Assembly (NCBI GenBank): GCA_000149265.1 | Contig: CH003363.1 | Span: 1,080,331-1,144,330, forward strand | Source: Ciona savignyi | Lineage: Eukaryota > Chordata > Ascidiacea > Phlebobranchia > Cionidae | Direction: 5' to 3' | DNA: 64,000 nt | In this document: positions 1 through 11,800 of the stretch, piece by piece | Position numbering within the stretch: position 1 is the first letter of the stretch | Layout: each line of letters begins with the position of its first letter | Translations under genes and position numbers: made by a program | Notes under the pieces: model-generated | The model's database searches: none | What the model was told of the DNA's origin: nothing | Seen by the model: the letters and a program-made list of their open reading frames with translations, nothing else

Positions 1-29
1 AAAAAAATTCGTTTTATTTTATGCTTCAG

Positions 30-3000
30 GCAGAAAAATATGATGCTGTTTGTGACGCTGCTCGGCTGTTACGAAACCGCAAGGAATTATGGGAAGTTCG
101 CGGTCCACCGAGCAAACAGTTTTATCATAAATTAAAGATTTCTATGGGGGAAGAATTAGTGCACGAAGACACTACTGTGACATCAGCAATAGCCATTGTT
201 CATGGCGCAATTCAATTGTTTCACTCCGAAGAAATGTTCCTGTTTTTATCAAATATTTCAGGTTGGAATGTGTTATTTTTATTTTAATGGAAATAAATCT
301 AAGGATACTCATGTTTACCTCCCTGTGTGTAAGACAACAGGATAGGATATTTATGTTTATCCTCGTAAATGGGAAAACCAAGGGGTTAATACACGGGCAA
401 TCGTCAGATCACCTTGCGCCCATCGTCGGGTTACCGGAGCTAAATTGCAGTGTGTTGTGTATAATAGACACGTTTTAGTAAAACCCATTAATCCTTCAAT
501 TTAGTAAAACCCATTAATTCGCTGGGTTCAGGCAATGTCTGTTAAGTGTCTTGCCCAAGGACACAACCGACTAGCTAGCGACCAGTTCCAGTTTGGTACC
601 TGCAACCCTTCGGCTAAAAGGCAACACACTAAACTACAAGACTAACCCGTCAGACAAATAAATCTAAGGATACTCATGTTTAAACTCCTGTGTGTAGGGC
701 AATGAAAGTCACATTATAACAACCTTCACCACAGTCAGGTGACCAGAGCTATTGCAGTAATGATATAGTTTTTATTCAGCTCATTAATGTGGTGCCCAAA
801 AACCCATCCAATCCTCTGAGTCAAGGAATGTCCATTAAGTGCCTTGCCCAAGGACACAACTGACTAGCTAGTGACCAGTTTCGATCCAACAACCTCTTGA
901 CTAAGGCATTGCATTATACCATCAAGCTATGTGGGCGGATGTATGGTTGATCTGTTCTGTGTAACTGAATCATTTTTGTTGAGCCCGTTTTACCACTGGT
1001 TTTTTTACCAGTTTTAGTTCATCCCTTTTAAGCAGTGGTTTAAACTAATATTTACTAAGTGTACTGTCCAACAACACAACCAACTAGCCATCAGCCAATT
1101 TCGATCCTTCAAAATTTTGATTTAAAGACAACTTACTAACCCACCAATCTTAAGTCGTACACGATGAATTAACTAAAGAACCTATCTTTTAAGCATTATG
1201 ACATCACATACAGGGTTATCGTTCCACCCAATGACAGAGGACTCGGACTCTGACGAAGAGACAGAAACGAAACGTCGAAAAGTCAGTCAACCGAAACCCG
1301 GCACTTGTTCCACTTGTCGGTTGGTGTAGGCTTTTTATAATGGTTGTTGCTTTTGTTGTATTAGGAGTTTACCGAGTTATATTGGTATTTAGGATAGGAT
1401 AGGAACAACAAGTACGGGATCAGAAACACTTCTGTTCAAATAGGATAGGATATTCATGTTTATTCCCGTGAATGGGAAAACCAAGAGGGTTAACACACGG
1501 GCAATCGTCAGATCACCTCGCGCCCACTGTCGGGTTACCGGAGCTATTGCAGTGTGTTGTGTATGATTCACATGTTTTTTTAATTTAGTACAACTCATTA
1601 ATTCGCTGGGTTCAGACATAAGACAATGTCCGTTAAGTGCCTTGCCCAAGGACACAACTAATTAGCTAGCGATCAGTTTCGAACCTTAAACCTTGCGGTT
1701 GGAAGGCGTCGCATTAAACCACCAGACTAACGGTATTTCTGTTTTATTCCTGTGATTGGAAACTCAAGATAGTTATCACACACGAAATCACCAGATTACC
1801 TAGCCACTAGAGCTAATGTAGTGTGTTGTATATGATGGAGATGTTCTTTTACAACTACCATTAATCCATTGGGTCAATGGAGATGTTCTTTTAGTTTTAC
1901 AACTACCATTAATCCACTCGGTTCAAGAAATGCCTAAGTGCTCTGCACAAAAAAACACAACCTAATAACGAGCAACCAGTTTCAAACCTGCAACCCTTCA
2001 GTTCCAACACGACACACCCACCACCAATTCAGACTATGGGTGTTTCATGTGGTATCTTGTTATACAATCCCGGCTTTTTACAACCGTTTAATCGAAATAC
2101 GCATGTACAGCCTATCCTATTCTGATTGCAAAATCGCATTGTTTTTGTAGTATTATTTAAGATCTCTGTGTTATGCCTGCTATATAAGCCCGAGGCACCT
2201 CCCTTGCCATCTCTTTCCATCTCGACACACTTATAATAAAGGACGTATTAACTAATGTGTGTCGAACACTACATGGTGTCAGAAGTGGGATTCGAACCAA
2301 CCCCTCCAATCGGGGACCAGAATACTCAACACCTCATGTCAGCGAAGAACCTTGATTCTTGAACACTACAATTTTTACACACAAATATTGAAATCACAGT
2401 ATTTTCAATAATTTTACACAAAATTTGTTTTGATGATGCAAAACCCTCTCTCTCACACCCAGGTCCGAATTCCGACGTTGGGAAAAAGGTTGTTATACAT
2501 TGTTACGTGACAATGATTACGAACGTGGAGAATTCGCCATAGACGTGAATCTTTTTATTAATGCACAAGGTAGGTTCTGTGATTTTATTATGGTATTTAC
2601 GATATTAATGATTGATTAAAGAAATTTGTGTTTGAATTTGTTTGCGTTTTATCGTGAGCCCACAACCTTTTGACTGCTTGCAGATCACCAATAATTATCA
2701 ATTGAGCCAACTGGCACATTATTGTTTGATGGCATGGTACAGTATGCACAGTGCACACTTGTGTAGGATAGGATAGGATATTTATGTGCATCCCCATGAA
2801 TGGGAAAACGAAGACGGTTAACACACGGGCAATCGTCAGATCACCTTGCGCCCACCGTCAGGTTACCGGAGCTATTGCAGTCTTTTGTGTATGATTCACA
2901 CGTTCCTTAAATTTAGTAGAACCCATTAATCCGCTGGCAATGTCCCTTAAGTGCGTCGCCGATTAGGTAGTGACCGGTTTAGAAACTGCAACTCTTTGGT

Positions 3001-3949
3001 TGAAAGGCGACTCACTAATCCATCAGACTAACCAGTAGGGTGTGGCCAAAAAGTTAACGCAATCGATACATGCAACAATTCTATGCACAAAAGATCTTGC
3101 TAACGAGCCCATCATGGGTTCAAACCTTGGCCTGGTAAAAAGTATCATGACAAAGTCTCGGAAATGTGTTTCTACAAAGATATTATTCCACAAATTTTAG
3201 TTAATGTTTTCCAACACCATTTCATCCATTGTTAGGTTGGTCGGAAGAAAATGGCGGCTACATTGCTTATGTGGCTGATAATGAGAATGAAGAGGTTAGT
3301 TTAATTGTTTGCCTTATTTGTCTTTCACTCTTTGACATTTTCCATTTAACCTTGTTTTTTCTTACTATTTTTTACAAAATTTTTACTTATTTAGTTGCTG
3401 TGTGCCCAACGCCTACTCACCAGTATAAGCTTAGTTAGGATAGAATATTTATGTTTATCCCCGTGAATGGAAAACCAAGGGGGTTAACACACGGGAAATC
3501 ATCAGATCACCTCGCGTCCACCGTCAGGTTACCGGAGCTATTGCAGTGTGTTGTGTATCATTTAGACGTTCCGTCAATTAGGTAGAATCCATTAATCCGC
3601 TGGGATCAGGCAATGTTCGTTAAGTGCCTTGCCCAAGGACACAGCCGACTAGCTAGCGACAAGTTTTGAACCTGCAACCATTTGGTTGAAAGGCGTTGAC
3701 TAAACCACCAGACTAACCGGTAGGACTAGTTTAGTATCTAATAATAAAAATATGCTTTTGCCATTTCCAACAAAAAAATAGAGCAAAAAATACAACAACA
3801 AATTCCCTTCACAGCTACTAACCATCGTTCCTGCGAAAAACAACTTATCAGTTGCTTACCGTGATAACGAAGCTCTACGGTTCGTAAAATACGTCAACAG
3901 CCGCGCCCCGCATGAAATATATGATATTTCGATGTCTTACGTCCAGTAA
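30..3949 (+). CDS. OGFOD1: OGFOD1 homologue, C-terminal five exons (5' part outside window)
   Basis: Exons 30-261, 1214-1319, 2463-2569, 3236-3294 and 3815-3949 (stop TAA at 3947) join in phase to give 212 C-terminal residues; every junction has AG/GT ends. The product matches the C-terminal half of OGFOD1/Tpa1, the 2-oxoglutarate- and Fe(II)-dependent prolyl hydroxylase that modifies ribosomal protein S23 and acts in translation and stress responses. Recognisable pieces, in order: ELWEVRGPPSKQFY, a leucine-rich FLFLSNISG segment, a short acidic linker (EDSDSDEETE), FRRWEKGCYTLLRD, GGYIAYVAD and LSVAYRDNEALRFVKYVN. These belong to the second, non-catalytic double-stranded beta-helix domain; the HxD...H iron site would lie left of the window. 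The family is usually about 540 residues, so roughly 60 percent is missing here by truncation, not decay. The second intron holds an LTR remnant and several introns hold SINEs. Family identity is recalled from known OGFOD1 sequences; exon ends are read directly. Confidence 0.88.
340..650 (-). repeat. tRNA-Glu-like SINE copy (SINE-A)
   Basis: Lies in OGFOD1 intron 1. Read on the minus strand it follows the intact copy at 54001: tRNA-like head, GCTAGCTAGTCGG, CCTTGGGCAAGGCACTTA, CACTGCAATAGCTCCGG, the CCCATTCACGGGGATAAACA hairpin-like end and a TATCC tail. This copy is moderately diverged and carries a short internal duplication. Confidence 0.7.
661..935 (-). repeat. Degenerate SINE-A copy
   Basis: A second, older copy directly beside the one ending near 650. 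The CTTGCCCAAGGACACAAC block and the terminal tail segment are still readable. The head is poorly preserved. Confidence 0.5.
1440..1732 (-). repeat. SINE-A copy
   Basis: Near full-length reverse copy in OGFOD1 intron 2, from its TATCC tail at 1440 to the tRNA-like head near 1732. It is followed, to about 2010, by a strongly decayed further copy. Confidence 0.7.
2041..2298 (+). mobile_element. LTR retrotransposon remnant: LTR plus primer-binding site
   Basis: In OGFOD1 intron 2 a segment of about 233 bases begins TGTTTC and ends ACTACA at 2273, giving TG...CA ends. It carries a TATATAAG box at about 2181 and AATAAA at 2235-2240, the order expected of U3-R-U5. Directly after it, from 2274, comes TGGTGTCAGAAGTGGGATTC, which is complementary to the acceptor and T-arm of a tRNA-Leu and is therefore a minus-strand primer-binding site. 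No gag or pol reading frame follows and no second LTR was seen, so this is a 5' LTR fragment. Choice of the LTR start is tentative. Confidence 0.7.
2764..3034 (-). repeat. SINE-A copy
   Basis: Reverse copy in OGFOD1 intron 3 with a triple GGATA tail. About 20 bases of the lysine-like CCTTGGGCAAGG block are deleted relative to other copies. A tRNA-Ser-like mini-SINE (3038-3143) follows immediately. Confidence 0.7.
3038..3143 (+). repeat. tRNA-Ser-like mini-SINE copy (SINE-B)
   Basis: About 105 bases starting GGTGTGGCC (A-box-like region) and ending with a GGGTTCAAACC B-box-like segment and a short A-rich tail. The shared scheme of this family is GTGTGGCCGAATGGTTAACG ... CATCATGGGTTCGAAACTTG ... 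GGTTAAAAAA. Confidence 0.6.
3435..3724 (-). repeat. SINE-A copy
   Basis: Full-length reverse copy in the last OGFOD1 intron, ending about 90 bases before the terminal exon at 3815. Confidence 0.7.
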
Positions 3950-4020
3950 AGTTCAGTGTCACACCACTTGCGCAGCACGGAATGTTTATTTAAAGTGTTT
4001 AAAACTTGGTCATTTGTACG

Positions 4021-4130
4021 GTTGTGTGGTCAAACGCTTAACGCGACCGATACATATACCGACTCCTATATATACGGTCTTACGAACGCGCACATGTTGG
4101 GTTGGAAACTAAGGTCAAATAAAAAAAATG
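4021..4130 (+). repeat. SINE-B copy in the OGFOD1 3' region
   Basis: Begins GTTGTGTGGTC, passes through CGACCGATACATATACCGAC and ends in a TCAAATAAAAAAAAT tail that contains the only nearby AATAAA for OGFOD1. Confidence 0.6.
4118..4123 (+). terminator. Likely poly(A) signal of OGFOD1
   Basis: This AATAAA is the first one downstream of the OGFOD1 stop, about 170 bases past it. It lies in the A-rich 3' end of a tRNA-Ser-like mini-SINE (4021-4130), so the gene may take its 3'-end signal from the repeat. Cleavage has not been shown. Confidence 0.45.
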
Positions 4131-4179
4131 TTTAATGGAAACACATGGTGTTTAACATCACTGGTTCTAGCGGATACTT

Positions 4180-7100
4180 AGAAAGTACAATGTTTTAGCT
4201 TTCGCATGGTCAAGACCGGATCCATACACACGTTTGAACGCAGGCGAACAGGTGTTTGCTCTTTTTATTAACGGGTTTCGAACCCATGACGGGCTTGCCA
4301 AGACCGTTTTTTTGAATTTGTGGAGTATGCCATCATAAATTAGTTCGCTGGCGTACGTTCACCATATTGGTTGTATGATGTGGCCGAATGGGTAACGGTA
4401 ACGAACCATATGCAGATTTTTATATAAAAAAATGGTCATAGTGATGAGCCCATTATGGATTCGAAACTAGGTCCAGTTAAAAAAACTCTTGCCTGTCCTG
4501 AATGTCAATTACTTCACGGTTTTCATAGACACAATCTACCGTCTCACTGATATTGGTTAAAAATCTTTCTGTCTTCTTGCATTCAATTCAACGTAATAAA
4601 AAGTTACAGGTGCTACCGTTGCCAGGTCGTAAAGATTGCACGAAATATACATTTTGCTATTGTGTTTTTCGTGATGTTGCCTAGGACGAAATACCACTGA
4701 ACAGCTTGATAAGTTAGTGCGCTTCCTTTATGCCGAAGGGTTGTGCGTTCGAAACTGGTCGCTAGTTAAACAGTTGTGTGCTTGGGCAAGGCATATCGCC
4801 TTGATCCATTGAATTAATGGGATGCACTAAAACCTGATATTCAACACATTGCAATAGCTTCTGCAACTGAACGGTGGTGCTGATTTATCAGTTATAGGAA
4901 TCGTAGATAAATCCTTCAATGATATCTCCTCACCTATAAGGATACAAATGACACGTGAATAGAGTTATCCAGTGAAAACTGTGGATAAGTGAAGTGATAT
5001 GCAACGCAAAATTGCATTTTTCATCCTTGGTTTTCCCTACTGCTAGGTTAAATTAAAACAATACAAACGTCTCAATCGAAAATAGCCCATTGCGTTAGCT
5101 TCAGCAAAAGGACTCGTGTTTACCTGTTATCTGACGATAACATTGATAAATCCTTTAACATCTAGATTTTTTATTAATCAGACGATAATAGGATATTCCC
5201 GGTAAATGGGAAAACTAAGAATTTTAACACACGGGCAATCGTCAGATCACCTTGCGCCCACCGTCGGGTTACCGGAGCTATTGCAGCGTATTGTATATTC
5301 GATACACACGTTCCTTCAAATTAGTAGAACCCATTATTCCGCCGGGTTTAGGCAATGTCCGTAAAGTGCCTTGCCCAAGAACATAACCGACTAGCTAGCG
5401 AACAGTTTTGATTTATAACCTTTCGGTTGAAAGGCGTCGTATACTAAACCGCACCAGACTAGCCGTAATAATGGATAAATTCTTTCCTGCACTTCCCCCA
5501 GTCATAATATAATTAACTCAACCATAGATTTTCTTCAGAATGGTCAGATAATAAACATGGATAAATTCATTGCGTTAGCTTCAGCAAATGGAACCGTGTT
5601 TACCTGTTATCTGACGATACCAGTGGTAAATACTTCAACAGCTAGATTTTTTAAGTAATCAGCCTATAATAATGGTTACATTCTGTCTAGATTCCCACAA
5701 GTCCCATTCTGTCTAGATTCCCACAAGCTCCCATTCACTGAGATAAACATGAATATCATACGTTCCACTATTTTGAATAGCAGGTTTAACTGTTTTAAAT
5801 ACACGTTATAGTGTTTTAAATATACATACCACTTAAAAGGACAGTGCTGTTGTCATACCCAATGATAATATGCAATTAGGGAAAAGGTCTTCCTTTTATA
5901 TTGTATAGTATAGAATAATAATCTTTATCCGTGCGGTAGAAACGTAGGGTGTTACAACACGTAAAAATATCATATCATCTCGTACCCACTGTCAGTTTAC
6001 CGGGGATATGGCAGGCACTAGGACCGGGTTACCGTAATTTAGAAATACAATGATAATTAGAAAATACAATGTTTTAGCTTTCGCATAGTCAAGACCGGAT
6101 TCACATGTGTGAACGCTGGCGAAAAGGCGTTTGTTCATCTTTTTTTCGCTGGAGTACGTTCACCATATTAGTTGTGTCATGTGGCCGAATGGGTAACATT
6201 ATCGAACCATATACAGATTTTTATATGAAAAAATGGTCATAGTGATGAGCCCATTATTGGTTCGAAACTAGGTCCAGTTAAAAAACTCTTGCCTGTCCTG
6301 AATGGTAATTACATCACGGTTTTCATAGACACACTCTACCGTCTCACTGATATTGGTTAAAAATCATTCTGTCTTCTTGCATTCAATTCAACGTAATAAA
6401 AAGTTACAGGTGCTACATTTGCCAGGTCGTAAAGATTGCACGAAATATACCATTTCGTTATTGTGTTTTTCTGTGATGTTGCCTAGGACGAAATACCACT
6501 GAACAGCTTGATAAGTTAGTGCGCTTCCTTTATGCCGAAGGGTTGTGCGTTCGAAACTGGTCGCTAGTTAAACAGTTGTGTGCTTGGGCAAGGCATATCG
6601 CCTTGATCAATTGAATTAATGGGATGCACTAAAACCTGATATTCAACACATTTCAATAGCTTCTGCAACTAACGGTGGTGCTGACTTATCAGTTAGCAAT
6701 CGTAGATAAATCCTTTAGGAGGCGTTCAACTAATTATTCTCCCTATCTCTCCAATGCAAACTAACCTCACAAAAACGACTGTCACTCAAAATCCTGACAT
6801 AGGAAGTCTTAGATTTTTTCACAATTTAAAATTGAAGCTTGGATCTGCAACCTTAGCTCAAAACCCTACAAAATTTTGTTTAAAAATTTTGAGCCCATAC
6901 CCCTTCGTACATCGGCAACTTTTTTCCAACAAAACAGCTAGCAGATGCACAATCAACACCTTTATTTTACAAAGCACTGCTCCACGATTACAAAACTTTA
7001 CAGCTAAACGAGAACACCGGCGCGCAGCCTAGCACATGCTGCTTTCAACCAAACAAACATTGGGGAATCACCACCATTGTTACTCAGCAAAACACTCGTT

Positions 7101-7975
7101 TAAAAAGGATGACTCATGGAGGAGTACCACTCGTCACATCCTGCCGTTCATAGAGGTCTTAATTGGTTATACGCCATCTTTAGTGAGATCTCCCCACCTA
7201 TAAGGATACAAATGACACGTGAATAGAGTTATCCAATGATAACTGCGGATAAGTGAAGTGATATGCAACGCAAGTTTGCATTTTTTATCCTTGGTTTTCC
7301 CTACTGCTAGGTTAAATTAAAACAATACAAACGTCTCAATCGTAAATAGCCCATTGCGTTAGCTTCAGCAAAAGGACCCGTGTTTACCTGTTATCTGACG
7401 ATAACATTAATAAATCCTTCAACAGCTAGATTTTTTATTAATCAGACGATAATAGGATATTAATGATAATCCCGGTAAATGGGAAAACTAAGGATTTTAA
7501 CACACGGGCAATCGTCAGATCACCTTGCGCCCACCGTCGGGTTACCGGAGCTATTGCAGCGTATTGTATATTTGATACACACGTTCCTTTAAATTAGTAG
7601 AACCCATTATTCCGCTGGGTTTAGGCAATGTCCGTTAAGTGCCTTGCCCAAGAACACAACCGACTAGCTAGCGACCAGTTTCGATTTATAACCTTTCGGT
7701 TGAAAGGCGTCGTACTAAACCACCAGACTAGCCGTTATAATGGATAAATTCTTTCCTGCACTTCCCCCAGTCACAATATAATTAACTCAACCATAGATTT
7801 TCTTCAGAATGGTTAGATGATAAACATGGATAAATTCATTGCGTTAGCTTCAGCAAATGGATCCGTGTTTACCTGTTATCTGACGATACCAGTGGTAAAT
7901 ACTTCAACAGCTAGATTTTTTTAGTAATCAGCCTATAATAATGGTTACATTCTGTCTAGATTCCCACAAGTCGGA
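4180..7975. repeat. Segmental direct duplication with 460-bp insertion in the second copy
   Basis: This is the OGFOD1-Tie intergenic region; no gene was seen in it. The stretch from about 4180 to 5730 recurs from about 6052 to 7975 with long near-identical runs: 4346-4910 pairs with 6146-6710, and 4925-5715 with 7188-7965. The second copy carries an extra block of about 460 bases (6716-7182) that is absent from the first. Each copy contains a SINE-A (5188-5465, 7453-7736), a SINE-B (about 4378-4488, 6178-6290) and a motif GCGTTAGCTTCAGCAAA used twice. A further partial copy of 5732-5980 lies at 9608-9900, in intron 1 of the Tie gene. Confidence 0.8.
6716..7182. other. Unassigned insertion inside the second duplicate
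   Basis: About 460 bases interrupt the second copy of the intergenic duplication exactly where the first copy is continuous. The block contains one open frame of 92 codons (6754-7032) with no recognisable domain and no homopolymer tail; I saw no clear terminal inverted repeats. It may be a small transposon, or sequence lost from the first copy. Confidence 0.4.
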
Positions 7976-8036
7976 ATAGTGGTCAGATGATAAACATGGG
8001 TAACTTATCGTGTGGATTCCCCTCCCCCGTCCTCCC

Positions 8037-8380
8037 AGGACAGGATATTCATGTTTATCCCCGTTAATGGGAAAGGGGGTTAACACTAGGACATTGTCAG
8101 ATTACCTCGTGCCTTTCATCGGGTCACCAGAACTAGTACAGTATGTTGTGTGTGTATTATTGAGACTTTGCTTCAATTTGGTAAAATCATTTCAAAAAAT
8201 CTCTTGCCAAAGGACACAACCGACTACCTACAGACTAGTTTCGAAAAAGCAACCTTTCTATTTATAAAAGAGGTAATCAACTGGCCAAGGATAGGATATT
8301 CAAGTTTTAATCCCGTTGGTGGGTAAACGCAAGGGGCATTACATGGGCAATCGTTAGATTACCCCGCGTTTACGGTCGGT
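8037..8380 (-). repeat. SINE-A copy plus a tail fragment
   Basis: A diverged reverse SINE-A (8037-8270) is followed by a 3'-end-only fragment (8289-8380). They occupy most of the sequence before the putative promoter of the Tie gene. Confidence 0.5.
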
Positions 8381-8439
8381 TTAGGATTTAAACGACACAT
8401 CCATCCATATATGGTACATTCTAGAAAAGTGTGAACAAT

Positions 8440-8838
8440 TCTATTATCCCGATGTTCTAGTACGGTCCGTGAGAATCGGTCATTATGACGTACATCCGAA
8501 TCGCTTTTAGTCTGGCTAGTTGGTGACGTCACAACACACCGATCTGGGAAAAGTTCTCGGATTCAACAATGAAACAACATTATGACGTCACGGAGCAATG
8601 CCGGTAAACAAACGGAAGTTGTATCGAGGCAATGTGTCGACGCGAAGGGAGTCGGTGCCCGAAATCAAAGTTGGGAATCCATTTCTCAGAAGTTTCGAGA
8701 CGACACCTTGCAATCTTGGTGAAAATTTGGTCCCATTGTTTCGTGACAATGATCTTTGTCAGCAGTGCAGTTACAGCTGGGCAGCGTGCATGAGTAAAGT
8801 TTAGTTTCTCAGTCAAAATAGTCGCAATTCAACCGAAG
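8440..8838 (+). promoter_or_regulatory. Putative promoter/5' region of the Tie/Tek gene
   Basis: The 400 bases before the start codon at 8839 are free of recognised repeats and richer in G+C than their surroundings. They contain two perfect TGACGTCA palindromes (8524-8531 and 8583-8590), the CREB/ATF-type site. No clear TATA box was seen. Because the octamer is abundant throughout this window, its presence here is weak evidence for regulation. A 68-codon open frame at 8598-8804 resembles no known protein and is probably 5' UTR. Confidence 0.4.
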
Positions 8839-11800
8839 ATGTTCCTTATTTATGTAACCCTTTTTCTTCTACAAGCTTTATTTATTCAAGGTAAGTTCAA
8901 GGTAATTCAAATATTGCTAGTTAACTAAATTAATATTTTTTATTTGAGCAATGTTAGATCATAACCAGTATTGTGACGTAAAGGCGGGAAATAACATGTC
9001 TGCCAAGCTAAGGTGACTTAATCTTCGCTTTGGACTGTTTAAGTTACTTCCGAGTTTAATTGCCGGAAATTAGGCTTAATTTGGACAATTCGGTTCCGCT
9101 CAAAGCTATTAGTGTTAATTAATTACTTTTGACGTCTGGCTTTTAGTTACCTTTTTTTCTTTGTTGCTTGCTAAATGTAGTTGAAAGGTCCCCTTTTTGT
9201 TTATTATTTTAACCTTATACAAATAGAATAAATTGACAAAGAAATAAACTAAACAGAAAATGAAATAAAATAATACTTCCCACTATTACGATAACTCGAA
9301 CGTAATATTGGATAAACCTTATTTTGAATACCGGTTATTTTGTAAACGCTTAACCAAATACGTTGGTAAATTTGTGCATCGCCTTTAAGTCGAAGGGTTA
9401 CAGATTCAAAACTGATCGCTAGCTAATCGGCCGTGACATTATGCTAAGTACTTAACTTGAACTAAAATAATGGGTTCTACCAAATTGAATGAACGTCCAA
9501 ATTATACATTACACACTCTAACCTGGTGATGGCTAGAGGCTTTTGTAACATGATGGTGGCTAGAGGTTATCTAACGATTACCCATGTGATAACGTCCATG
9601 TCATTTTCCCATTCACTGAGATAAACATGAATATCATACGTTCCACTTTTTTGAATAGCAGGTTTAACTGTTTTAAATACACGTTATAGTGTTTTGAATA
9701 TACATTCCACTTAAAAGGACAGTGCTGTTGTCATAGCCAATGATTATATGCAATTAGAAGAAAGGTCTTCCTTTTATATTGTATAGTATAGAATAATATT
9801 CTTTATCCGTGAGGTAGAAACGTAGGGTGTTACAACACGTAAAAATATCAGATTATCTCGTACCCACAGTCAGTTTACCGGATATGGCATGCACTAGGAC
9901 CGGGTTACCGAAGCTATATTGCATTGTGTTGTGTATTATTTAGTCGTTCCTTCATAGAGTTTTTGTATAGAGTCGGTATATATATATATTGGTCGCGATA
10001 ACCATTCGGCCATACAACTTTACTGTATACAATGGAGACATTGCTACAGGGTTCGCACAACCCATTAAACCACTGAGTCCAGGCAGGGTCCGTTTTTTTT
10101 CCTCACTCCGCTTTGTACCGGCACCATTGATCCCAGAAACAACGTTTGTAATAGTTGCGGTTTTGAGTAGTTTAAAAGGTCAAATATCCTCCTGTACCTG
10201 GCTTCGATGAGACTTAACCTCGCGACCTTCCGGTCGGCAACTTAATCGCAACATTTCAACCATTCCCACATTTTCATGGTATCCGGTGCCCAATCGAGTT
10301 AATATTAATACAAACAATGCTACAATACTCGCGTAAAGTGCTGTTCAAACCGTTGACCGTCTCACGGCCGCTTTAACCCGGGTCCAAAACTATACACGCG
10401 CTATGATATTTGGTGCAGTTGTCAAATAGGTTTGATCCGGTCAAGATCCGGTTTAGATCCGGTTCAGGTCCGGTTCAAGTTCATTTCAATTTAAATTAAG
10501 ATGTTTAAGGCTCAATACAGTCCGGGTTTACTCAAATACATTATAATTTTCCGCTTTGGAGAAATAAACTGTCAAAGCATGTCAACTAATCCAGGTTCAA
10601 TTCCGGTTTGTCTCCCCGGTTCCAAACTTTGTAGAATTCATAAAGCTGTACAACATGCTGTATTGGGAACTTTTAGTTGATTATTTTTTAAGTTGGTTTT
10701 TGTGATATATTGATGGAGTTATATATGATGAGATATTGAGTACACAACATAGGATAGGATATACCTAGTTGTAGACACAACGCCTAGTTGTAGACAAGAA
10801 AAACTGGCGACAAAAAAACTGCGCATTAAAATGAAAATTAGGCCGTTAGGGTTAGTGTTAAAGTTGGGGTTACAGTTAGAGTTAGGGCTAGTTCCGGAAT
10901 TGAAGTTAGTGTTTGTGGTCAGTTTAGAATTAGTTTCTGTAGTTTCACTAAACAGTTTTCCTTTTACTCGTTTTCTTCTTTCCTACTTTCTTCTTTTATG
11001 TGTTGCCCTTATTTAAAGAAAGCTTTCCCAGGTCGTTTGCTTCTTATCAATTATTCTCCGATAACTGGCATGTCCGATTCAACCTACATGCTCTGCACTG
11101 ACGTCATGCGGAACTCCACAAGATCAGAATTGGCCGTTAGGAGGACGTTTGCATGGCAGGCTTCTCGCAGAGTCGGGGTAGGTGTGTGCTCTCTTGTCTA
11201 CATGTATCGAATTTTTCGCATATCTTACTGTTTTGTCGTGAATATACAGCTCTGGGTAAAACGTTTTGCAAGGTATTCTGACGATTGCCCGTGTGGTAAC
11301 TTTCCTTGCGTTTTCCCATTCGTGTGGATAAAGCATCGCATCCTATCCTCATTACATTTTTCACCAAAGAGTGCAGCGCTTTAATGTTGTTTATGTTTTC
11401 TCATTTTTTCTGTCTTAAGCCACTCTCTAAATTCTAAGTTATTTTATTTTAATTTTAAATTCTGAAATGTTTTAAAAGTTTTTTTTTCGACGCATTTTGA
11501 TATATTTCCAAATGTACCTAGGCATTAGAACGACCAGCATTGGACAGACAAGCTTTAAAATACAGCTGGCATTACCAGCCCATGAGAGCTACAGGAGACT
11601 TCACGTGTGGGGAGGGGAATGGACAAGTTTATTCCTACAAGATGAACGTCGATGGTGAGTGACCGAACAAAGTCAGGTCCGTTACTTGGTGGCGCTTCAG
11701 TGGCGATTAACAGATACTTCCGTAATTCGAATGTATGGTCGTGTGGCCGAATGGTTAAGGCGATCGATACATTACCTACTCTGATATACAAAAACGGTTG

